Assembly (NCBI RefSeq): GCF_013116825.1
Contig: NZ_JABFNS010000074.1
Coordinates: 1-44,548, forward strand
Direction: 5' to 3'
DNA: 44,548 nucleotides
Source: Myxococcus xanthus
GTDB taxonomy: Bacteria > Myxococcota > Myxococcia > Myxococcales > Myxococcaceae
Below the pieces are notes generated by a model. That model did not search any database, was not told where the DNA came from, and saw only the letters and a list, made by a program, of their open reading frames with translations. Position 1 is the stretch's first letter; every line of letters starts with the position of its first letter. Positions 7,176 through 14,696 of the stretch are shown here, piece by piece. The translations under genes were made by a program, and so were the position numbers.

Positions 7176-10100
7176 GACGGGTTCCCTTCCTTCCGGTTCC
7201 GGGCGCGCTCAGCGGCCCGGCGTGCACGTTTGTGGGCGCGCCAGGCGGCCTTGCGCAGCTCCACTGTTTGCGACTTGTCGAAGGCGGCCTCGTGCAGCAG
7301 CTTCGCCGCGTCGTCTCCGCCCAGGCGACCCAGCGCGGCCCACGCGTCCTGCCGCGTCTCCGGCTTCGCGTCGCTGGCCAGGGACTTCAGGGGCTCCAGC
7401 GCGTGGGCCCCCAGCAGCGTCGGCACCGACAGCCGGCGACCCTCGGAGGTGGCCAGCAGCTCTCGCGACGTCCGGGCACCCATGGGGCCGAAGGCCACCG
7501 CGTCGAAGGGCTTCACTTCCAGTGCCCAGGCGGTGGCGCGCTCGGGGGCGAGCTTCGCCAGCGCGTCCGCCGCCGCCGCCCGCACCCGCGCGTCCGGGTC
7601 CACCAGCGACTTGCGCAGCGTGTCCGCCGCGGCGGCGCGCTCCTTCTCGTTCGTCAGCACGGTCGCCGGGGCCTGTCCGGTGAGCGTCAGCGTGCCCCCC
7701 GGCGTACCCAGCCGGCCCAGGGCGCGCGCGGCCTCCCGGCGCACGGTGCCCGGGGCCGCCGTCTCTCCACCCTGGAGGAGGGTGCGCGCGGAGTCCGCCA
7801 TGCCCGCGGTGCCCAGCCGGGAGCCCGCCCACAGCAGCCGCTCCCAGGCGCCCTCCAGCACGGCGCGCCTGGACGGCGCGGCGGAGGTCCAGTCCGTGGC
7901 CGTGCGGCGCTCGGCCGTCACCAGCGCGCGGGACAGCGCGGCCAGGTCCACCGTGCCGGGCTCGCGGGCCTCACCCGTCCAGGTGCCCACCAGCAGCGCG
8001 GCCTCCTCGCGGGCCTCCGGCTTGTCGTGGCCCAGCAGCGCCACCACTTCCGGCAGGGGCAGGGCGCCCCGCCGTGCGAGCCCGCGCCGCAGGCGCAGCC
8101 GCAGCGTCACGTTGTCCAGCGTGGCCAACCGGGGCACCAGCAGCGCCGGGTCGCCTTCGTTGGCGAGGTAGGCCGCGGCGGGCGCGGAGATGTCCGGGTA
8201 GCGGCTGGCCACCGCGTGGAACTCCACCCGCGTGCGCTCGGTGGGGAACAGCACGTCGAGCGCCTTGCGCGCCTCCTTGCGCAGCTCCTGCTGGGGCGCG
8301 TCCAGCGCGGCGGCCAGGGCCGTCTCCGCCGCGGTGTCCTTGAGCTTCCCCAGCTCCTGGGCCGCGGTGAGCTGCACCGGCAGCGCCGTGCTGGTGTCGC
8401 CGAGCAGCGCCTCGATTTTCACCCGGGCGCGCTCCCCGCCGATGGCGCGCAGGCCCTTCACGCCGGCCTGCTGCAGCACCAGCGTGGCGCCCTCCACCGC
8501 GGCGGCCTCCACCTTCTCCTCGACGCGGCGGCGCTCCTCACCGTCCGGCAGCTTCGCGGCGAGCCGGCCCAGGCCCTCGATGGCGGCCGACACCATGCTC
8601 GGCTCCACGGGCGCTTCCGCGGTGCCGCCGGCGGCCACCGTCTCCAACTCGGCCAGGGCGCGCGCGTCACCCAGCGTTCCCAGGGCCAGCAGGGCCCGCT
8701 CGCGCTGGCCGTCCTCGCCCGCGCGGGCGTACAGCATCAGGGGCCGCAGCGCGCTGGCGCCGCCCTTGAAGGCCACGCCCTCCGCGGCCGGCAGCATCAG
8801 GTCGCGCGAGCCGCCGCGCAGCACCGCCTCCAGCGGCTCCGCCGGGGCGCCGTGCTCGATGACGCGCTTCGCGTAGGCCTCCACGGCCGCGCCGCTCACG
8901 GTGGGGAAGCGGTCCGTGAAGAGGCTGACCAGCAGCTCCGACTGGCCGGCCTCCGCGCCGTGCTCCAGGTGCCGCAGGGCCTCCAGCCGCACGGCGACGT
9001 CGAAGCTCTTCACGGCCTGCCGCAGGAACGACACGGCCAGCTTCACGTCGCGCTTCTTCACGTCGGTGCCGGCCACCGTCATGGCCGCGGTGACACACTC
9101 GCCGCGGATGACGCCCTCTGCGTCCGTCTGGCACTGGCGGGCCAGCACCTCCAGCGCCTCGGGCCGGCGCGTGTTGCCCAGGGCCGTCACCAGCCGCTTG
9201 CGCTCATGGGAGTCCTGGGCCGCGGGCAGCCGGGCGGCCAGCGCGGCCACCGAGGCGGGCGTGGCCAGCCGGGCCAGGGCCTCCGTGGCGCGCTTCGCGG
9301 CGCTCGCGTTCTCCGCGCGCAGGAACGTGGCGAGCACCTCCACCGCGCGGTCATCGCCACGCCACGCCAGCAGCTCCGAGGCGCGCAGACGCAGGTCCTC
9401 GTGCTCGCTGGCCATGGCGCGTCCCAGCGCCTCGGTGACGCGCGAGTCGTTGGCGCCCGCCAGCCGCTCGATGACGCCCACGCGCAGGTCGGCGTGCTCG
9501 CTGCCCAGCGCGGCCAGCAGCGGCTCCAGGCTGCCGGGCGGGCTGAGCTTCTCCAGCAGCTCGAAGGCGTAGCGGCGCACGTCCGTCAGCGGCGAGTTCA
9601 GCGCGGCGGTGATGCGCGGCTTCGCGGCGTCACCCCGCGTGGCCAGCTCATCCAGCGCCGCGCGCGCCACGTCCGGCGCCAGCGAGGCCAGGGCCAGCGC
9701 GAGCGGCTCATCGCTCCCGGCGGGGAAGAGCTCCTTCAGCCCGGCCAGCGCGGCCTTGCGCACCAGTTGGTGCGGGTCCTCCAGGGCGCGCAGCAGGGCG
9801 GCCACGGCGGCGGGCGTGCCGGCGAAGCCCTCCAGCGTGAGCTTCACCACGCGGTCCACCGCGTCGCGGCGCACGCGGTGGCTCTCATCGTCGCCCGTGG
9901 ACACCTGCCGCAGCAGGCCGACGTAGGCACCGAAGGCCAGCCGGCGCAGGTGCTGCCGCTCGGCCTGGGCGGAGGCCTCGGGCGAGGCGGCGGGGGCGTC
10001 CGTCTTCACGGCGGAGAAGATGCGCCGCAGCCAGTTCTTCGCGGGCGTGGCCTGCACAGGCGAACTGGAGGGTGCCGTCTCCGGCTTCCAGGGCGCATCC

Positions 10101-13100
10101 AGCGTGCTCGGCCGCGCCACCTTCTTGGCGTGGCGGAAGTACTCCAGCGGCTTGTCGCGCAGCAGCAGCACCTGGGCCGCCGCGTAGCGCTGCTCGGGCT
10201 GGAGGCTGGACAGGGCCTCCGCGAGCCCGACGACGTACTTCACGCGCTCCTCTTCGGCCGGCCAGTCCTTCATGTCGGCCACCTTCTCCGGCCGAGGCGG
10301 CAGCAGGGCTTCCACCAACTGGGCGCGCGCCGCGTCCGGCTCCGTGCGCAGCTCCAGCGCGCGGGCGGCGGCGTAGCGGACCTCCGGCCTGCCGCTGGAG
10401 AGGGCGCTGGTGAGCAGGTCGGGCGGCTCACCCCGGCGGCTGGCGCGCAAATCACGGGCGAGGACGATGGCGAACACCATCTCCTGCACCTCGCGGGCGC
10501 GGTCCTCCAGGCCGTGCAGCAGGCCGCCGTCGCCCTCCGGGCCCAGGGCCGCGAAGGAGAGGATGGCGCCCAGCCGGATGGGGAGGTGGTCGTGGCGCAG
10601 GTTGCCGGTGAGCACCGGCAGGGCGCGCACGTCACCCAGGCGGGACAGGCCGTCCGCGGCCCAGGAGCGCACCGCCACGTTGGCGTGGCCCAGCGCGTCC
10701 AGCAGGAAGCCTTCGTCACCCCGGCGGGCGGCGGTGGCGAGTCCACGGCCGCCCTGCTCCTGCATGTCACCCAGCTCGTGCGGCAGCAGCACGGTGGCGA
10801 AGAAGGTCAGCAGGCGCCGCGAGCCCAGTGATGCCAGGGCCCGCGCGGCGCGGATGCGCAGCGGCACCAGGAAGGCTGGAGGGTAGAGCCGCTCCAGGTC
10901 CTTGTCGGTGATGAACGCGCGCATCGGCTCGATGATGTCTTCGGCGCCACGCGGAGCCAGCAGCTCCACCGCGCGCACGCGCACCGGCAGCGGCGCCGCG
11001 GAGAGCCCGGCCAGCAGGGGGCCGTTCTCGTTGGGCACCAGCTTGTCCAGCGCCTCCAGCGCGGCCACGGCGACGGGGACTTCCTCGTCCTGGACGCGCT
11101 TGAGCAGCGGCGAGCGCAGGGGCTCGATGGGGGCGTGGATGGCGCCCTTCGCGGCGTGCTCCCGCAGCGGCGCGTGCGTGGTGGCGAGCGCCGCCAGGTG
11201 GGTCTCCGCGTGCTCCTTGCCTACGTGCTTCACCCACGCGTCATACGCGGCGGTGGCCACGCTGGTGTCGCGGTCCTCCACGGCCTTCTTGAGCCGCTCC
11301 AGCGCCCAGCCCTCGGCGGCGCGCTGTGCCAGCACCTCCACCGCCCGGTGGCGCAGGTCGGGGAAGCGGCCCGCCAGCGCGCGGTCCAGCGCCTTCTCCG
11401 GCGCCTTCTCATTCCAGGCCCACAGCGTGCGGAAGGCCTCGCCGCGCACCTTGCCGGATTCGTCCTCCAGCGCGTCGCCCAGCAGCGCCTCCGCGCCCGG
11501 CGTCGCCGCGCCCAGCTTCACCAGCCGGTCCAGGCCCCGCACTCGCACGTCCTCGTGGCCCGAGCGCAGGGCGGCCTCCGCCGACGCCAGCGGCGCGTCC
11601 GCGTCCAGCGCCACCACCGCGTCCAGCGCGGCGGCGCGCACGTCCGCGTTCTCGTCGTCCAGCATCCACACCAGCCGCTCGCGAGCGCGCGCGTCCTGGA
11701 GTGCCTGGAGGGAAGAGGCAGCCACCCGGCGGATGGCGGCGTCCGGCTCGCGGGAGAGCTGGAGCAGCGCGCCCAGCGCCCGTGCGTCGCCCAGCTGTGC
11801 CAGGCCGCGAGCGCCGCGCACGGCCGTGTCCGGCGTGCGGCAGGCCATGGCGGCCAGCAGCGGCTCCAGGTCGCTCTCGGTGATGGCCGCGCCCGTGGTG
11901 CCCTGCGCGGGCATCGCATCGCGTGCGGTCTGGAGCTCCGCGTCGGTGATGGGCGGATTGCCCGCGACGCCCTGCGCCCGGCGCGCGCGCTGGACCAGCC
12001 AGCGGGAGACTTCCTTGGTGCCCCGGCCGAAGTCCTCGTCGCGTGACTCCAGCGCGTGGGACAGCGCCCGGCGCTCCATGACGCGCACGGTGAAGGCCGT
12101 GCGGCGAACGCCGGGGTCCGCGTCATCCAGCGCGCGGGCCACCAGGGCCTGCAGCTGCGCGTGGCCGAGCAGCCCGCCCGCCACGGCGCGGATGAGCACC
12201 TCCACCTTGAGCTGGGAGGGGCCGCGCTCGAAGGCGGTGCGCAGCGGCTCGGCGCCGTCGCCCGGAATCACCTGGGTGAGCGCGTCCAGCGCGGCCAGGC
12301 CGACCGCGCCCTGGTTGTCCGCGAGCTGGCCGGCGATGAGGCCCGGCACCAGCGGGGACGTGCCTCCCAGCTTCGCCAGCAGCTCCAGGCCCAGCACGCG
12401 CACTTCCGGGTGCTGCGAGCCCAGCGCCGCGCGCGGCGCGGACAGCGGGGACTCAGGCTCCAGCGCGACGAGCGCGTCCAGCGCGGCCTTGCGCACCATC
12501 GGATGCGAGTCGTCCAGCCGCTCGCGCAGCTTGGGGCGCGCGGCGGTGCGGCCCTTGTCCGCCAGCTCGCGCACGGCGAGCCGCCGGACCTCCGCGTCCT
12601 TCTCCGAGGACAGCACCTGGAAGAGGAAGTCCAGCGCCTCCGTCTCCTCCAGCGCGGCGGCCTCGCGCACCGCGGCTTCGCGGCGGGGCCGGCCGGCCTT
12701 GAGTGACTCCGTCAGCAGGTCGATGCCGTGCTGGGACGTGTCGTGGTCGCCCGCGGGCGAGCCATCCGCCGCGAGGCCGAAGCGGTGCGTGCGGCGGTCA
12801 TCCCCGCCCGTGAAGACGGAGCCCAGGGACGTCTTCGCCAGCCGCGGATTGGCCGGCGGCACGAAGGCGAGCGCCTGCACGGGCTTGCCCCCCGCGTCGA
12901 GCGAGCGCGGCTTGCGGCGAATGTCCAGGCGCCAGACCTTGACCTGGCCGTCGCTGCCCGAGGACCACACGCGGTCGCCGGGCTCTTCCTCCCCCGGTTT
13001 GGCGGTGGGCGTGGGCGGGAAGAGCAGGGCGAGCACCGGGCCGGCATGGCCGGTGTCCTTCTCGCCGCGGACCTCGAACTCCACCGCGCCCACGAGGTAC

Positions 13101-13708
13101 CAGATGCGCAGCTTGCCGTCGTCACCGGCGGACACCAGCCGGCCGTCGCGCGGCGTGAAGGCGAGCGCGCGCACGGCGCCTTCGTGGCCGGCCATGTCGC
13201 GCTGCGCCCCAGTGGCCACGGTGAAGACGCGCACCACGCCGTCGTCACCCGCGCCCGCCGCGTAGGTGCCGGAGGGGTCCACGGCCACCGCGCGCAGGGG
13301 CTGGGTGGACGCCTTCCACTCGTGCATCTTGCGCGTGGACTCCCAGTCCCAGGCGCGCACGACGCCGTCCGCGCCCGCGCTGAAGAGGAGCGTGCCATCC
13401 GCGCTGGAGGCCAGCGCCGTGACGCCGCCGGGGTGCACGTCGTTGAGCTGGAACTGCACCTGCCCGTCGGACAGCGTGCCGATGCGCACCGTTCCATCCG
13501 CGCCGGCCGCGGCCCACTGACCGCCGGCCAGGGCGAGCGCGTTCACCGCGGAGGGCAGCTCCGTGCTCCACAGCACCTTGTTGGTGCCGGGCTCGAACGC
13601 GGTGAGGCGGCTGGCGGTGGATGCGCGAGCGCCGCCCACCAGCAGCAGGCGCGCATTGGCCGCGAGTGCGCGGACCTTCTCGATGTTGCCGATGGCGAGT
13701 ACGGGCAT
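7172..13708 (-). CDS. Giant WD40 and HEAT-repeat protein
   Basis: A 2178-residue protein with no visible enzymatic domain. Residues ~1-330 form a WD40 beta-propeller: repeats such as GGVTALASSADGTLLFSAG, then VVRAWDW, and EGAVRALAFTPRDGRLVSAG, then KLRIWYL. From about residue 345 to the C-terminus it is almost all HEAT/PBS-lyase-type helical repeats of about 30 residues (units like DARVRAAAADALAKL and HEDLRLRASELLA). Such proteins are usually scaffolds. The ATG at 13708 is preferred over the GTG at 13711 because GAGGAG lies 4 bases ahead of it. The 85-base gap upstream holds GCTCTTCT (13726-13733) and its inverse AGAAGAGC (13753-13760). The basic C-terminus (RAHKRARRAAERARNRK) may contact nucleic acid. 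Confidence 0.85.
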   Translation of the reverse strand: MPVLAIGNIEKVRALAANARLLLVGGARASTASRLTAFEPGTNKVLWSTELPSAVNALALAGGQWAAAGADGTVRIGTLSDGQVQFQLNDVHPGGVTALASSADGTLLFSAGADGVVRAWDWESTRKMHEWKASTQPLRAVAVDPSGTYAAGAGDDGVVRVFTVATGAQRDMAGHEGAVRALAFTPRDGRLVSAGDDGKLRIWYLVGAVEFEVRGEKDTGHAGPVLALLFPPTPTAKPGEEEPGDRVWSSGSDGQVKVWRLDIRRKPRSLDAGGKPVQALAFVPPANPRLAKTSLGSVFTGGDDRRTHRFGLAADGSPAGDHDTSQHGIDLLTESLKAGRPRREAAVREAAALEETEALDFLFQVLSSEKDAEVRRLAVRELADKGRTAARPKLRERLDDSHPMVRKAALDALVALEPESPLSAPRAALGSQHPEVRVLGLELLAKLGGTSPLVPGLIAGQLADNQGAVGLAALDALTQVIPGDGAEPLRTAFERGPSQLKVEVLIRAVAGGLLGHAQLQALVARALDDADPGVRRTAFTVRVMERRALSHALESRDEDFGRGTKEVSRWLVQRARRAQGVAGNPPITDAELQTARDAMPAQGTTGAAITESDLEPLLAAMACRTPDTAVRGARGLAQLGDARALGALLQLSREPDAAIRRVAASSLQALQDARARERLVWMLDDENADVRAAALDAVVALDADAPLASAEAALRSGHEDVRVRGLDRLVKLGAATPGAEALLGDALEDESGKVRGEAFRTLWAWNEKAPEKALDRALAGRFPDLRHRAVEVLAQRAAEGWALERLKKAVEDRDTSVATAAYDAWVKHVGKEHAETHLAALATTHAPLREHAAKGAIHAPIEPLRSPLLKRVQDEEVPVAVAALEALDKLVPNENGPLLAGLSAAPLPVRVRAVELLAPRGAEDIIEPMRAFITDKDLERLYPPAFLVPLRIRAARALASLGSRRLLTFFATVLLPHELGDMQEQGGRGLATAARRGDEGFLLDALGHANVAVRSWAADGLSRLGDVRALPVLTGNLRHDHLPIRLGAILSFAALGPEGDGGLLHGLEDRAREVQEMVFAIVLARDLRASRRGEPPDLLTSALSSGRPEVRYAAARALELRTEPDAARAQLVEALLPPRPEKVADMKDWPAEEERVKYVVGLAEALSSLQPEQRYAAAQVLLLRDKPLEYFRHAKKVARPSTLDAPWKPETAPSSSPVQATPAKNWLRRIFSAVKTDAPAASPEASAQAERQHLRRLAFGAYVGLLRQVSTGDDESHRVRRDAVDRVVKLTLEGFAGTPAAVAALLRALEDPHQLVRKAALAGLKELFPAGSDEPLALALASLAPDVARAALDELATRGDAAKPRITAALNSPLTDVRRYAFELLEKLSPPGSLEPLLAALGSEHADLRVGVIERLAGANDSRVTEALGRAMASEHEDLRLRASELLAWRGDDRAVEVLATFLRAENASAAKRATEALARLATPASVAALAARLPAAQDSHERKRLVTALGNTRRPEALEVLARQCQTDAEGVIRGECVTAAMTVAGTDVKKRDVKLAVSFLRQAVKSFDVAVRLEALRHLEHGAEAGQSELLVSLFTDRFPTVSGAAVEAYAKRVIEHGAPAEPLEAVLRGGSRDLMLPAAEGVAFKGGASALRPLMLYARAGEDGQRERALLALGTLGDARALAELETVAAGGTAEAPVEPSMVSAAIEGLGRLAAKLPDGEERRRVEEKVEAAAVEGATLVLQQAGVKGLRAIGGERARVKIEALLGDTSTALPVQLTAAQELGKLKDTAAETALAAALDAPQQELRKEARKALDVLFPTERTRVEFHAVASRYPDISAPAAAYLANEGDPALLVPRLATLDNVTLRLRLRRGLARRGALPLPEVVALLGHDKPEAREEAALLVGTWTGEAREPGTVDLAALSRALVTAERRTATDWTSAAPSRRAVLEGAWERLLWAGSRLGTAGMADSARTLLQGGETAAPGTVRREAARALGRLGTPGGTLTLTGQAPATVLTNEKERAAAADTLRKSLVDPDARVRAAAADALAKLAPERATAWALEVKPFDAVAFGPMGARTSRELLATSEGRRLSVPTLLGAHALEPLKSLASDAKPETRQDAWAALGRLGGDDAAKLLHEAAFDKSQTVELRKAAWRAHKRARRAAERARNRKEGNPS

Positions 13709-13793
13709 CACGCTCCTCAGTGGCTGCTCTTCTTAGCACCAGCGCCCTCAATAGAAGAGCGCACAGTGAAGGGGTTCGCGGGGCCGCGCGCCG

Positions 13794-14681
13794 TCAGCGC
13801 CCGTTGCCCCGGATTCCCGTGGAGCGCAGATAGAACCGGGCCGTCTGCGCGAGGAAGCGCAGGGGATATCCAGGGTCGGCGAGCTGGCGCTGGAGTTCAC
13901 CGCCCAGCTCCGACAGCAGCGTCCGCAGCAGCGCCAATTTGCTCGGGTCGTCCAGCGTGGAGGCGCGCCCCAACGAGGGCATCCGCCGCCGCCACACCGG
14001 GCTGCTGGCCAGCGCGGCCCTCACCCCGTCGAGGAGGTCCAGGAGCGTGGGCGGCATCAGGCCGATGGAGATGGACAGCGCCTCCTCGGTTGCCTGCGCC
14101 ATGTGCCAGTGCCCGCCTGGGATGTAGATGAAGTCCCCGGCGCCCAGCGAGTGCGTCTCGACGGGCGTCTTCTCCTGCGCCGCCAGGGAGCCGCTGGGCA
14201 CGGACTCCGGCAGGGGCGCGGGGTGGAGCGTGTTCTCCCGCAGCAGGTAGTCCTTGCGGCCCGCCGTCTGGAGGATGAACACCTCCTCCGGGTCGCAGTG
14301 CCAGCCGAAGCCGTGGTGTCCCGCGGGCGTGCAGTAGATGTGCAGGTTGATGCGGCCGTGCAGCTCCGCGCTGAAGGCGCGCGCCAGCTGGGCCAGGTCC
14401 GGGTGATGCAAGTCCGGCTGCCGCAGCGCGAGCGTGTAGCCCTGCGCGAACAGCTCCCGCGCCGCCTTCGCCGTCGTGGGCCTGTCTCCCGGGTAGGGCA
14501 CGCCCTGGCGCGCGAGCAGCACGTCGCAGGCCGTCTCCTCGACGAGGAAGTCGATGGTCTCCCACGTCCCCAGGCGCTGGAGGCGCTCCGCGGCGGAAGC
14601 GCCGGTGAAGGGACGCCGCAGGTAGTGCTCCTGGAGGAAGCGCTCCCGCGGAAAGCCATTCAGCAGTTCATCGAGCAGCAT
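13794..14681 (-). CDS. JmjC/cupin-type Fe(II) 2-oxoglutarate oxygenase
   Basis: A 295-residue cupin oxygenase of the JmjC / ribosomal-oxygenase type. The iron-binding facial triad is visible: GFGWHCDPEE with H128 and D130, and the distal His in IPGGHWHMA (H191 or H193). K143 in TAGRKDYLL is a plausible 2-oxoglutarate contact. The N-terminal LLNGFPRERFLQEHYLRRP is typical of cupin-4/JmjC proteins. It probably hydroxylates a protein or peptide residue. It lies 15 bases after the helical-repeat gene and upstream of the WD40-HEAT gene, so its substrate may be one of its operon partners or a ribosomal protein. Neither can be told from the sequence. Confidence 0.85.
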   Translation of the reverse strand: MLLDELLNGFPRERFLQEHYLRRPFTGASAAERLQRLGTWETIDFLVEETACDVLLARQGVPYPGDRPTTAKAARELFAQGYTLALRQPDLHHPDLAQLARAFSAELHGRINLHIYCTPAGHHGFGWHCDPEEVFILQTAGRKDYLLRENTLHPAPLPESVPSGSLAAQEKTPVETHSLGAGDFIYIPGGHWHMAQATEEALSISIGLMPPTLLDLLDGVRAALASSPVWRRRMPSLGRASTLDDPSKLALLRTLLSELGGELQRQLADPGYPLRFLAQTARFYLRSTGIRGNGR

Positions 14682-14696
14682 GGGCGTTCAATCTGC

